Shown piece after piece: positions 39,566-48,602 of a stretch of 64,000 bases of DNA. This DNA is from an uncultured Roseibium sp. (GTDB taxonomy: Bacteria > Pseudomonadota > Alphaproteobacteria > Rhizobiales > Stappiaceae). The notes under the pieces were generated by a model that did not search any database, was not told the origin of the DNA, and saw only the letters and a program-made list of their open reading frames with translations. Numbering within the stretch: position 1 is the stretch's first letter; every line of letters starts with the position of its first letter. The stretch lies in the NCBI RefSeq assembly GCF_947496995.1, contig NZ_CANMFD010000002.1, positions 248,001 to 312,000 on the forward strand, given 5' to 3'. A program made the translations under genes and the position numbers.

Positions 39566-41515
39566 ATGGAGTGGTTGGGACGGGGGCTGGCGGTTCTCTT
39601 AGGGCTTGGTTGCACAATGGCCACGGCCGTCGCCGCCGAGCCTTCACCTTCCTTTGTCGGCTCCGCATCCTGCGGCACCTGCCATTCGGCTGAGTACAGT
39701 TCCTGGAAATCCAGTCACCATGCCGAAGCCTGGCGACCGGCGTCCACCGAGAGCGTCGCAGGCGATTTCGATGAAGCGGTCTTTGAGCATGCCGGACGCA
39801 CGACACGCTTCTTTCACCGGGACGAACGCTTTTTTATCGAGACCGAGGACTTTACCGACGGGCCAAAGGTGCTTGAGGTCAAAGGTGTCGGCGGGATCGA
39901 GCCCCTGCAACAGTATCTTGTCGAAACGGAACCGGGAAAACTCCAGTCTTTCGATGTTGTCTGGGATCAGGAAAAAAAGAGCTGGTTCCACCTCTATCCC
40001 GATCAGGTTCTTCCTCCGGATGACGGCTTTCACTGGTCCGGTCCCTACAAGAGCTGGAATGCCCGTTGCGCCGAATGCCACGCGACGGATTTCCGCAAGA
40101 ATTACGATGCCCGCACCCGGCAGTATAGCAGCACACAGGCCGAGAGCGGCGTCGGCTGCGAGGCCTGTCACGGCCCCGGCGAAGCCCATGTCGCATGGGC
40201 TGAAAACGAGGAGTCCGTGTTGCGGAGTTCCTTTCCCGGTACAGACGGTCATGGACTTCTGCTGAGTTTCAGGGAGACGATTGCAGAAACCGAAATTCAG
40301 CAGTGCGCCGGGTGCCATTCAAGGCGGGAGCCTCTCGAGGACGGGAGCCCCATGCCCGGCACGCCGTTTCACGACAGCTACCGGCTCGCGCTGCTGCGCG
40401 ACGGGCTTTATCACCCGGACGGGCAGATCCTGGACGAAGTCTATGTCTACGGCTCCTTTCTTCAGTCGAAGATGTACGCCAAGGGTCTCCGGTGTTCAGA
40501 CTGCCATGACCCGCACAGCGCCCGGCTGAAAGCTGATGGCAATGCTGTTTGCACGCAGTGCCATTCAAGCGCGGGCAACCCCGCCTTCGCCTCGCTTCCC
40601 AAAAAATCCTATGACGACCCAACTCACCACTTTCATGAGCCGGACAGCGCGGGGGCAGCCTGTGTCTCCTGCCACATGATCGAGCGAACATACATGGGTG
40701 TCGACGGCAGAAGGGATCATTCCTTCCGCGTGCCCCGCCCCGATCTCAGCGTGAAGATCGGCACGCCGAATGCCTGCACCGATTGCCACACAGACAAAAC
40801 CGCTGGCTGGGCCGCCGAAGTCCTGGAAAACCGTTATCCCGACAGCCGGCACAGGGGACCGCATTTTGCCGAGGTTTTTGCCAATGCCAGAGCCGATGCG
40901 AGCGGCGTCGGTGAAGACCTCCTCGATATTGCCCTTCACGAATCTTTTCCCGGCATCGTCCGTGCATCGGCTCTCAACCTGCTTGGAAATCGAAGCGGGC
41001 CGGAGCAACGCGCTCTGGCAGCCGGTCTTCTGCGGGATCCGGATCCTCTTGTTCGCGCCGCCGCCGTGCCGTTCGCCGGGCTCGATACGGATGGAAACGG
41101 GATTGCCCTCCTGACAGATGCCCTGGAGGATCCGGTCAAATCCGTGCGCATCGCCGCGGCGCGTCAGATGCTCCGCGTTCCGTTGGACAACACGCCGGAA
41201 CGAACCCGGTTGTCGGCGCGGTCGGCTCAACGTGAATGGCAGGAAACTCTCTCTGCCAAGCTGGATTTTCCGGAAACCCATATGGCGATTGGCGGGACTG
41301 CGCTGGTGCTACGAAACTCCAGAGCCGCGATCCGCGCCTTTCAGGAGGCGACGAGCCTTGATCCGCAACTGGCGGAAGCCTGGATCATGCAGGTTCGGCT
41401 GCACATGGCCGAAGGCGATCTGGCAGCTGCCGAAGTTGCTCTTCAAAGAGCCCTGCAGAATGTTCCCGACAACGCGGCGCTTCTTGATCTGAAGCGACAG
41501 TTTACCTCAAGATGA
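39566..41515 (+). CDS. Octaheme c-type cytochrome with HEAT/TPR C-terminus
   Basis: 649 residues from ATG 39566, with GGGAGG just upstream; signal peptide LAVLLGLGCTMATAVAA. Eight CxxCH heme sites: CGTCH, CAECH, CEACH, CAGCH, CSDCH, CTQCH, CVSCH and CTDCH. The first resembles cytochrome c554-type domains (SCGTCHSAEYSSWKSSHHAEA). After about residue 440 come HEAT-like repeats (ALLTDALEDPVKSVRIAAARQ) and a TPR pair. It is a periplasmic electron-transfer protein. The combination with TPR is common in marine and planctomycete-like multiheme proteins. Redox partner unknown. It starts the run leading to the sulfatase. Confidence 0.82.
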   Translation: MEWLGRGLAVLLGLGCTMATAVAAEPSPSFVGSASCGTCHSAEYSSWKSSHHAEAWRPASTESVAGDFDEAVFEHAGRTTRFFHRDERFFIETEDFTDGPKVLEVKGVGGIEPLQQYLVETEPGKLQSFDVVWDQEKKSWFHLYPDQVLPPDDGFHWSGPYKSWNARCAECHATDFRKNYDARTRQYSSTQAESGVGCEACHGPGEAHVAWAENEESVLRSSFPGTDGHGLLLSFRETIAETEIQQCAGCHSRREPLEDGSPMPGTPFHDSYRLALLRDGLYHPDGQILDEVYVYGSFLQSKMYAKGLRCSDCHDPHSARLKADGNAVCTQCHSSAGNPAFASLPKKSYDDPTHHFHEPDSAGAACVSCHMIERTYMGVDGRRDHSFRVPRPDLSVKIGTPNACTDCHTDKTAGWAAEVLENRYPDSRHRGPHFAEVFANARADASGVGEDLLDIALHESFPGIVRASALNLLGNRSGPEQRALAAGLLRDPDPLVRAAAVPFAGLDTDGNGIALLTDALEDPVKSVRIAAARQMLRVPLDNTPERTRLSARSAQREWQETLSAKLDFPETHMAIGGTALVLRNSRAAIRAFQEATSLDPQLAEAWIMQVRLHMAEGDLAAAEVALQRALQNVPDNAALLDLKRQFTSR

Positions 41516-41702
41516 AATATACCTAATTCATTCGGCTTATAAGCTACTTAGCTATACTATAAACCCAAAAAGAGTGAATAATCCTCTCACAGCTTTTCCA
41601 TTGACGCAGAGAGAATTCTAATTCTTGATGACTTTTACATCTGGGAAAACTGCGGACCAAATTGGATGCATTGATAAATTGTGCAATTGGGAGGATCACA
41701 CC
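41516..41702 (+). promoter_or_regulatory. AT-rich leader upstream of the sulfatase gene
   Basis: A strikingly AT-rich 187 bases after the cytochrome gene. It contains the palindrome GCTTATAAGC (41535-41544) and TATACT (41553-41558), which may form a promoter for the sulfatase. No good -35 element was found, so this is tentative. Confidence 0.3.
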
Positions 41703-43271
41703 ATGTTTACGGGAATGAGATCGATTACCGGCAGACTATCTGCCTGTGCTGCGGGGGTATTGCTTCTGGCAATCGCCACGCCTTCTTTTGCACAAGAGGA
41801 CGCCAAGCCGAACATCCTCGTCATCTGGGGAGATGACGTCGGTCAATCCAATATCTCGGCCTACACTTTCGGTCTGATGGGATACCGGACAGAAAACATC
41901 GACAGGATTGCCAAAGAAGGCATGATGTTCACCGACTATTACGGCGAGCAGTCCTGCACCGCCGGCCGGTCTTCCTACATCATGGGTCAGAGCGTCTTCA
42001 GGACGGGCCTGTCCAAGGTCGGGCTACCGGGTGCGGATCTCGGGATGCAGGTGGAAGATCCGACCATCGCCGGCCTGTTGAAACCGCACGGCTACATGAC
42101 CGGTCAGTTCGGCAAGAACCATCTGGGCGACAAGGATTCAATGCTCCCGACCAACCATGGGTTCGATGAATTCTTCGGAAATCTCTATCACCTGAACGCG
42201 GAAGAAGAGCCGGAAAACCCGGACTATCCGAAAGACCCGGCCTTTCGGGAAAAATTTGGCCCACGTGGCGTTATCAAATCATCTGCTGACGGGGCGATCG
42301 AAGACACCGGTCCTCTGACCAAGAAGCGGATGGAAACCGTCGATGATGAAACGGTCACCGCCGCCATCGACTTCATCCGCCGCGCCAACGATCAGGGCAA
42401 ACCGTTTTACGTCTGGTGGAACGGCACACGGATGCATTTCCGCACGCACATAAAGGACGAAGTGCGCGGCATTTCCGGACAGGACGAATACAGCGACGCC
42501 ATGCTGGAGCATGACGGCCATGTCGGCCAGTTGCTTGCGGTGCTGGACGAACTCGGCATCGCGGACAACACCATCGTTCATTATTCGACCGATAACGGTC
42601 CGCATATGAACACATGGCCGGATGCGGCGTCTTCTCCGTTCTACGGCGAAAAGAACACCAACTGGGAAGGCGGCTGGCGCGTGCCGTCCATGGTTCGCTG
42701 GCCGGGCAAAGTCGAAGCCGGATCTATTTCCAACGAAATCATGCATCACATGGATTGGCTGCCGACATATCTGGCTGCCGCCGGCGATCCGGACATCAAG
42801 GAAAAGCTGAAGGATGGCGGCGTTCAGGCGATCGGCCGCGACTACAAGGTTCATCTCGATGGCTATAATTTCCTGCCGCATCTTCTTGGCGAAGAGGAAG
42901 CAGGACCGCGCAAGGAAATCTTCTATTTTGCGGACACCGGAGAACTCACAGCTCTGCGTTATGAAGACTGGAAGGCGATATTCCTTGAACAGAAAGAGTT
43001 CGCCACGTTGCGTGCCTGGATCGAGCCCTGGACGGTCTTGCGCATTCCGCTGATCACCAACTTGCGGCGGGATCCTTATGAACGCGCGCATGTGACCTCG
43101 AACACCTATTACGATTGGATGATCGACCGGGTGTTCTTCCTCGTGCCGGCGCAGGCCTATGTCGCCGAATTCCTGAAAACGTTCCAGGAATTCCCGCCAC
43201 GCCAGAAACCGGCCAGCTTCTCCATCGACCAAGTCATGGAAATGATGACCGACTCGACGGGATCGAAGTAA
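41703..43271 (+). CDS. Arylsulfatase (type I, formylglycine-dependent)
   Basis: 522 residues from ATG 41703, preceded by GGGAGG; signal peptide ending LLLAIATPSFAQ. The catalytic core begins NILVIWGDDVGQSN with the metal-binding Asp pair. The modification motif is SCTAGRSSYIMGQ: the CxAxR variant in which Cys is converted to formylglycine. Further active-site segments are GQFGKNHLGD and YSTDNGPHMNTWPD. It hydrolyses sulfate esters, probably in the periplasm; the substrate is unknown. A terminator follows, and a PafA-type phosphatase lies beyond it. Confidence 0.92.
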   Translation: MFTGMRSITGRLSACAAGVLLLAIATPSFAQEDAKPNILVIWGDDVGQSNISAYTFGLMGYRTENIDRIAKEGMMFTDYYGEQSCTAGRSSYIMGQSVFRTGLSKVGLPGADLGMQVEDPTIAGLLKPHGYMTGQFGKNHLGDKDSMLPTNHGFDEFFGNLYHLNAEEEPENPDYPKDPAFREKFGPRGVIKSSADGAIEDTGPLTKKRMETVDDETVTAAIDFIRRANDQGKPFYVWWNGTRMHFRTHIKDEVRGISGQDEYSDAMLEHDGHVGQLLAVLDELGIADNTIVHYSTDNGPHMNTWPDAASSPFYGEKNTNWEGGWRVPSMVRWPGKVEAGSISNEIMHHMDWLPTYLAAAGDPDIKEKLKDGGVQAIGRDYKVHLDGYNFLPHLLGEEEAGPRKEIFYFADTGELTALRYEDWKAIFLEQKEFATLRAWIEPWTVLRIPLITNLRRDPYERAHVTSNTYYDWMIDRVFFLVPAQAYVAEFLKTFQEFPPRQKPASFSIDQVMEMMTDSTGSK

Positions 43272-43286
43272 AGCGCGGAACGACCC

Positions 43287-43318
43287 AACCTAGGCGGCGA
43301 ATCCTCCGCCTGGGTTTT
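43287..43318 (+). terminator. Intrinsic terminator after the sulfatase gene
   Basis: Stem AACCTAGGCGG / CCGCCTGGGTT (one T-G pair, 8-nt loop) ending in a TTTT run, 15 bases after the stop codon. It separates the sulfatase transcript from the PafA gene, unless read-through occurs. Confidence 0.75.
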
Positions 43319-43406
43319 GCGAGCGATATTCCCCGGCAAAAAAAGCCCCCCCTTCGTGGGGCGTTCGAATTGCGGTCTTTTCCCGGATTCTCAAGGAGAG
43401 GTTCAG

Positions 43407-45104
43407 ATGAAATTGCGGGCAAAGCAGCTGTGCTTGACCACCGGCGCCCTTCTGACAGGCCTCTGGTCCGGAACCGTTCTCGCCGAGACCCAGGCTCCGC
43501 GTCTGGTGCTGCAGATCACGGTGGACCAGTTGCGCGGTGATTTGCTCGACCGGAACCGTGAGCATTTCGGCGAAGGCGGCTTTGCCTATCTTCTGGAGAA
43601 TGGCGCTGTCTACTCCGACGCCCACCACAGGCACGCCAATACCGAGACGATTGTCGGTCATGCGACCCTTGCCACCGGAACCGATCCCGCGGTCCACGGC
43701 ATGGTCGCCAACCTCTGGTTCGACCGCAAGACCGGCCGCCCCTATTACAACGTTCAGGATGCGGATTACCCCTTGCTCAGCCAGGGCGGCGTGGATCAGT
43801 CTTCCGAGATAGACCCAACGCAACGGGCCGCGACCACGGACGGCCGTTCGCCAAGTGCGATCCTGTCGTCCACAATCGCGGACGAGATCTCGCTGGGTGT
43901 CGCGGGCGGACCCAAGGTCTTCGGAGTTTCGGTCAAGGATCGCGGCGCAATTTCCATGGCCGGGCACAGCGGCAAGGCCTTCTGGTTTTCGAAAAGCGAA
44001 GGCCGTTTCATAACGTCCAGCTACTACATGGATCGGTACCCGGACTGGGTGAGCGCCTGGAATGACAACGGGCTGGCAGGCTCTTATGCAGATGGTGCCT
44101 GGGAACTTTCAGACGCCAAAGCCTCCTACCGTTTCGGCGATGCCGACGACATGGAATGGGAGACCGATTTCCCCGGTTTCGGCCGTGCGTTTCCGCACCC
44201 ATACGGCGCCGGCGACGGCAAATACTATACGACGCTGCTGACCCTCAGTCCCGCCGGAGACGAGTTGACGGCCGATTTTGCAAAGGCCCTGATCGATGCG
44301 GAGCAGATCGGGGCGGACGAGGTGACCGATTATCTTTCAGTCAGCTTTTCTTCCACGGATTATGTCGGGCATATCTTCGGGCCTTCCAGTCTGGAGACGG
44401 AAGACAATCTGCGCCGGCTGGACCGCACCCTTGCCGGTTTTCTCAAATACGTCGACGAGCATGTCGGCCTCGAGCGCACTCTGGTGGTGCTGTCGGCCGA
44501 CCATGGCGCCGCGGAAGTCCCGGGCTATCTGACCTCTCTGGGGATCCCTGCGAGCTATTTCAATTTCGAGGATGTCGACAAAAGGCCCGCGATAGAGGCA
44601 ATGAAAGCCGAGTTCGGCATTGCCGAGGAACTGGTGGAAAGTTTCTCCCAGCCATACGTCTATCTCGATCAGGCCGTGCTGGATGAAAAGGGGCTGGACA
44701 AGCCGGCCGTTTCCCGCAGGCTTGCCGAGGAACTGCAGAAAATGCCCGGCATTGCCTATGCGATTTCAAGCGATGATCTGCGGTCGGGGAATGTCGCCAG
44801 GACAGCGGTCAGTGAGGCGGTCCTGGCCAATTTTCATCCGGATCGGTCCGGCGATATTTACATCGTCTTCGAACCGCACTGGTTCGTTGGTGAATTCGAC
44901 GGATTGACCGTCGCGGCGACCCACGGTTCTCCCTGGTCCTACGACACACATGTTCCCATCATCTTCTCCGGGCCGGGCATCGCTCCGCAAAGGATCGCAA
45001 GGCGGGTGGAGACGGTCGATGTTGCCGCGACCATTGCAGCCTATCTGAAGATCAAGCCGCCGAGCGGTTCGCGCGGTCAGGTGCTGACAGAGGCCCTCCC
45101 CTGA
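43407..45104 (+). CDS. PafA-type alkaline phosphatase
   Basis: 565 residues from ATG 43407, with AAGGAGAGG upstream; signal peptide ending TVLAETQ. The fold is that of type I phosphodiesterases/phosphatases. LQITVDQLRGDLLDR has the first metal Asp, and NTETIVGHATLATGT holds the threonine nucleophile. ANLWFDRKTGRPYY carries the Asn, and SVKDRGAISMAGHSGKAFW has the Lys-Asp-Arg group seen in PafA, the calcium- and phosphate-insensitive monoesterase. VVLSADHGAAEVPGY supplies further metal ligands. It is exported and likely releases phosphate from organic monoesters. moxR follows after 33 bases. Confidence 0.88.
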   Translation: MKLRAKQLCLTTGALLTGLWSGTVLAETQAPRLVLQITVDQLRGDLLDRNREHFGEGGFAYLLENGAVYSDAHHRHANTETIVGHATLATGTDPAVHGMVANLWFDRKTGRPYYNVQDADYPLLSQGGVDQSSEIDPTQRAATTDGRSPSAILSSTIADEISLGVAGGPKVFGVSVKDRGAISMAGHSGKAFWFSKSEGRFITSSYYMDRYPDWVSAWNDNGLAGSYADGAWELSDAKASYRFGDADDMEWETDFPGFGRAFPHPYGAGDGKYYTTLLTLSPAGDELTADFAKALIDAEQIGADEVTDYLSVSFSSTDYVGHIFGPSSLETEDNLRRLDRTLAGFLKYVDEHVGLERTLVVLSADHGAAEVPGYLTSLGIPASYFNFEDVDKRPAIEAMKAEFGIAEELVESFSQPYVYLDQAVLDEKGLDKPAVSRRLAEELQKMPGIAYAISSDDLRSGNVARTAVSEAVLANFHPDRSGDIYIVFEPHWFVGEFDGLTVAATHGSPWSYDTHVPIIFSGPGIAPQRIARRVETVDVAATIAAYLKIKPPSGSRGQVLTEALP

Positions 45105-45137
45105 AACTGAACTTCCTCCGCATCGGATACCGCCCGC

Positions 45138-46139
45138 ATGACAGATACGCTTGATCAGGTTCTCGATCTGAAAGCCCGGATGCAGCAGTCGATCATTGGC
45201 CAGGAGGGCGTCATCGACCGGCTGGTGATCGGCTTGCTTGCCAATGGTAACCTTCTGGTCGAAGGCCTGCCGGGTCTTGCCAAAACCCGTGCGATCAAGG
45301 CGTTGGCAAAAAACATCGACGCGCATTTCAGCCGAATCCAGTTCACGCCTGACCTGCTGCCGTCCGACGTGACCGGGACGGAGGTCTATCACCAGTCGGG
45401 CGGAACCGGCACGTTCCGCTTCGAAAAGGGACCGATCTTCGCCAATATCGTGCTGGCCGACGAGATCAACCGCGCGCCGGCGAAAGTGCAGGCTGCGCTG
45501 CTTGAGGCCATGGAAGAACGCCAGGTGACGGTGTCGGGAACCACGCATGTGATGGAGCCCCTGTTCATGGTCATGGCAACGCAGAACCCGGTCGAGCAGG
45601 AAGGAACCTATCCCCTGCCCGAGGCCCAGATGGACCGCTTCCTGATGCATGTGATGATCACATATCCGCCGGTGGAGGATGAGGTGAAGGTCATCCGTCT
45701 GGTGCGCGGCGAAGAACAGGCGGCGCTTGCAAAAAACGATGATGGCGAGACCGCTCCCGCCAAGGAGCGCCCTGCGCCGATATCAAGAGATGTCGTATTC
45801 GCCGCCCGTGCCGAAATCGCCGGATTGCATGTGTCCGAAGCCATCGAACGCTATATGGCCGATCTTGTTCAGGCGACCCGCACGCCGGAGCTTTATTCGG
45901 AGGACCTTGCCCGCTGTATTGAAATCGGTGTCAGTCCGCGCGCGTCCATCGCACTCGACAAATGCAGCCGGACCCATGCCTGGTTGAAGGGCCGTGATTA
46001 TGTCGATCCCGTCGACGTCCGGTCCATCCTGAACGATGTCTTCCGGCACAGGCTCTCCCTCAGTTTCGAAGCAGACGGTGACGGCCTGTCCCCGGACAGG
46101 GTCATTGAGGACATTGCGGCGCAAGTCGCCATGACCTGA
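45138..46139 (+). CDS. MoxR family AAA+ ATPase
   Basis: 333 residues. Walker A is LLVEGLPGLAKTRAI, Walker B is NIVLADEINRAPAKVQAALL, sensor-1 is MATQNPVEQEGTYPLPEAQMDRF. MoxR ATPases act as chaperones that insert metal or assemble partner complexes, usually with VWA-domain proteins encoded next to them. Here it heads the run moxR-DUF58-DUF4381-batA-batB-batD, whose genes overlap or nearly abut. The length is standard. Confidence 0.95.
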   Translation: MTDTLDQVLDLKARMQQSIIGQEGVIDRLVIGLLANGNLLVEGLPGLAKTRAIKALAKNIDAHFSRIQFTPDLLPSDVTGTEVYHQSGGTGTFRFEKGPIFANIVLADEINRAPAKVQAALLEAMEERQVTVSGTTHVMEPLFMVMATQNPVEQEGTYPLPEAQMDRFLMHVMITYPPVEDEVKVIRLVRGEEQAALAKNDDGETAPAKERPAPISRDVVFAARAEIAGLHVSEAIERYMADLVQATRTPELYSEDLARCIEIGVSPRASIALDKCSRTHAWLKGRDYVDPVDVRSILNDVFRHRLSLSFEADGDGLSPDRVIEDIAAQVAMT

Positions 46140-46150
46140 AGGCAAGGAAG

Positions 46151-47155
46151 ATGCGAGATCATGCCGCCAGAACCCGTGTTGGCCTGACCGTCAGGCAGGA
46201 CACCGTTCGTGCGGACGACGATCCACGCATCCACGTCACCCGATCCGGCCTGCGCGCGCTCGAGTTTCAGGGGCGCAGCCTGCGTCTTTTGCCTGAGCAG
46301 CCGGCCGCCAGCGTGTTGAACGGCAGGCATGCCTCCCGGCTACGCGGCCGGGGTCTGAACTTCGAGGAACTGCGCGGATACCTGCCGGGCGACGATCCCA
46401 GAACGATTGACTGGAATGTGACGGCCCGCACCGGATCTCCGCATATCCGGGTCTTCACCGAAGAACGCGACCGCCCGGTGCTGCTCCTGGTCGACCAGCG
46501 CATGTCGATGTTTTTCGGTACACGCCACAACATGAAATCGGTCACCGCAGCCGAGGCCGCTGCACTGATCGCATTCAGGGTTCTCGATCAGGGAGACCGT
46601 ATCGGCGGTATCGTCTTTGGCGATGAGACCGTGGGGGAACTGCGGCCAAGGAAAAGCCGTCAGGCGCTTGACCGGTTTCTGCTGGCCCTTGAGCGGGCAA
46701 ACCATGCGCTTGCCGCGGATGCACCTGCCGTGGACCCGGCCATGTCGCTCAATCAACCGCTCGCATCCGCGCTCCGGATCGCCAGGCGGAACCACCTCAT
46801 CGTCATCATCAGTGATTTCGACGAGATCGATGCACTGACGGAGAAATTGATCGGAACGCTGTCACGACACAACGACGTGGTTCTGTGCCCCGTCACCGAT
46901 CCGATCTCCCGTGATATCCCTGAAGGGGTCAAACTGGTTGTCTCGGACGGAAGCCTGCAGGCGGAACTCGACACCTCAAGTCACCAGACCAAGCAGTCGC
47001 TCAAGACATTCGCCAGCGAACGGCTGAGCAAGCTGCTTTCCTGGCAACGGCGCTTCGGGGTGCCCATTTTGCCGCTCGACAGCGGGGAAGATACCCTTCC
47101 CCAGATCCTTCGCCTGACCGGTCATCGCGTTTCAATCCGGAAACGCCGTAGATGA
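46151..47155 (+). CDS. DUF58 domain-containing protein
   Basis: 334 residues, 11 bases after moxR. The diagnostic DUF58 block is GLNFEELRGYLPGDDPRTID plus WNVTARTGSPHIRVF, followed by a VWA-like fold beginning RPVLLLVDQRMSMFFGT. DUF58 proteins are standard partners of MoxR. It ends in basic residues and overlaps the next gene by four bases (ATGA), so the two are translationally coupled. Confidence 0.93.
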   Translation: MRDHAARTRVGLTVRQDTVRADDDPRIHVTRSGLRALEFQGRSLRLLPEQPAASVLNGRHASRLRGRGLNFEELRGYLPGDDPRTIDWNVTARTGSPHIRVFTEERDRPVLLLVDQRMSMFFGTRHNMKSVTAAEAAALIAFRVLDQGDRIGGIVFGDETVGELRPRKSRQALDRFLLALERANHALAADAPAVDPAMSLNQPLASALRIARRNHLIVIISDFDEIDALTEKLIGTLSRHNDVVLCPVTDPISRDIPEGVKLVVSDGSLQAELDTSSHQTKQSLKTFASERLSKLLSWQRRFGVPILPLDSGEDTLPQILRLTGHRVSIRKRRR

Positions 47156-47622
47156 AGGACGATTGGAAAAGCCTGAATCTGGTCGATCTGATGGATCTGC
47201 TTGAGCCCGTGCAAGAACCTCCAACGATCTCCATGTTTCCCCAGACCGCCGGTTGGATCTGGCTGGGATTGGCCCTTCTGCTTGGTCTGTCCGCCCTTGT
47301 CTGGCAATTCCTGAGACATCGTCGGAAAAATGCCTATCGCCGTCAGGCCCTGCGCGAACTGCGGGACTACCCGGACGATGCGGCCCACCTGGCAACGCTT
47401 GTACGCCGGACGGCGCTGGTTGCCTTCCCGCGAAACGAAGTCGCGTCATTGCACGGCAGGACTTGGCTGACGTTTCTGGACCGCGCTTATGGCGGCAGCG
47501 GGTTTTCGGCGGGCCCGGGGCAACAACTGGCGAGCGCGCCCTATGCTGCGGGTCAAAAGGAAACTTCCCTGAAGGCTCTCGTTCGCACCTGGATACGCAA
47601 GCATCGCGGGCCCAGAGCATGA
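47152..47622 (+). CDS. DUF4381 domain-containing membrane protein
   Basis: 156 residues. An N-terminal segment (LVDLMDLLEPVQEPPTISMF) is followed by one membrane helix (GWIWLGLALLLGLSALVW) and a helical cytoplasmic domain with LRRDYPDDA-like content and WLTFLDRAYGG. This is the usual third gene of the MoxR/VWA cluster. Its stop overlaps the start of batA (ATGA). Confidence 0.9.
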   Translation: MKDDWKSLNLVDLMDLLEPVQEPPTISMFPQTAGWIWLGLALLLGLSALVWQFLRHRRKNAYRRQALRELRDYPDDAAHLATLVRRTALVAFPRNEVASLHGRTWLTFLDRAYGGSGFSAGPGQQLASAPYAAGQKETSLKALVRTWIRKHRGPRA

Positions 47623-48602
47623 TCGACCTCGCCTTCCCGCTCGTCCTGTTGCTGCTGCCGCTCCCGCTCGCGGTTTTCTACCTCCTGCCTGCGCACAGGA
47701 AACAGGTTCCGGGGACACGGTTTCCATTTTTCCGCAAGATCGTTGTCGCCACCGGCCTCACCCCCTCCACCGGATCGGTCATCTTTCGTCGTTCGATCCT
47801 GCAGATGATATCGGCGGCGGCGATCTGGGGTCTGCTTGTGGTGGCATTGGCACAGCCCGAAAAGGTCGGTGACCCCGTCGTGGTGGAAAAATCCGCCCGC
47901 GACATCATGCTGTCCATCGACTTGTCCGGTTCGATGGACCAACGGGATTTCCCTGCGCTTGACGGCACTCGCACCCAACGGCTGGAGGCGGTGAAGGCCG
48001 TGGTGGGAGAATTTATCTCTACCCGCGAGGATGATCGTGTTGCTCTCATCGTGTTTGGAACCAAAGCTTTTGTGCAGGCCCCCTTCACCGAGGATCTGGG
48101 ATCCGTACGGGCGCTGCTGGACCAGACCGAAGTCGGCATGGCCGGGCCGCATACCGCGCTCGGCGATGCGATAGGTCTTGCGATTGCGACCTTTCAGGCC
48201 AGCGAAATAGACGAACGCCTTCTGATCGTCCTCAGCGATGGCGGCGATACCGGCAGCCGGATGACACCGGTAAATGCGGCGTCCATCGCCGCACAATACG
48301 GCATCGATATTCTGACGATCGGTGTAGGTGACCCGGAAGGGAGCGGCGATCAGAGGCTCGACGAGAAGACGCTTGAGGCCATTGCGTCCGCAGCCGGTGG
48401 AACATATCAGTTCGCCGGCAGCGAGGAGGCCCTGGCGGAGATCTACACCAGAGTCGCCGAACAGCTTCCGCGCGAGGTCGAAACACAAAGCTATCGCCCG
48501 AGGCAGTCTCTCAGTCATCTTTTGCTGGCGGCCGCTGCGCTTGTCGGGTTTCTGACTGTCGCCTTTCTCCAGATTTCGGCGTATCGGCGGAGGGAGGCAT
48601 GA
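47619..48602 (+). CDS. VWA-domain membrane protein, BatA-like
   Basis: 327 residues from ATG 47619, overlapping the previous stop; the longer frame back to 47253 is an overlap artefact. N-terminal hydrophobic segments precede a von Willebrand A domain with an intact metal-ion site: IMLSIDLSGSMDQRDFP (DxSxS). TAL- and D-containing segments follow at MAGPHTALGDAIGLAI and VLSDGGDTGSR. A C-terminal membrane helix anchors it. BatA proteins are thought to work with MoxR and BatB in envelope complexes. Confidence 0.92.
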   Translation: MIDLAFPLVLLLLPLPLAVFYLLPAHRKQVPGTRFPFFRKIVVATGLTPSTGSVIFRRSILQMISAAAIWGLLVVALAQPEKVGDPVVVEKSARDIMLSIDLSGSMDQRDFPALDGTRTQRLEAVKAVVGEFISTREDDRVALIVFGTKAFVQAPFTEDLGSVRALLDQTEVGMAGPHTALGDAIGLAIATFQASEIDERLLIVLSDGGDTGSRMTPVNAASIAAQYGIDILTIGVGDPEGSGDQRLDEKTLEAIASAAGGTYQFAGSEEALAEIYTRVAEQLPREVETQSYRPRQSLSHLLLAAAALVGFLTVAFLQISAYRRREA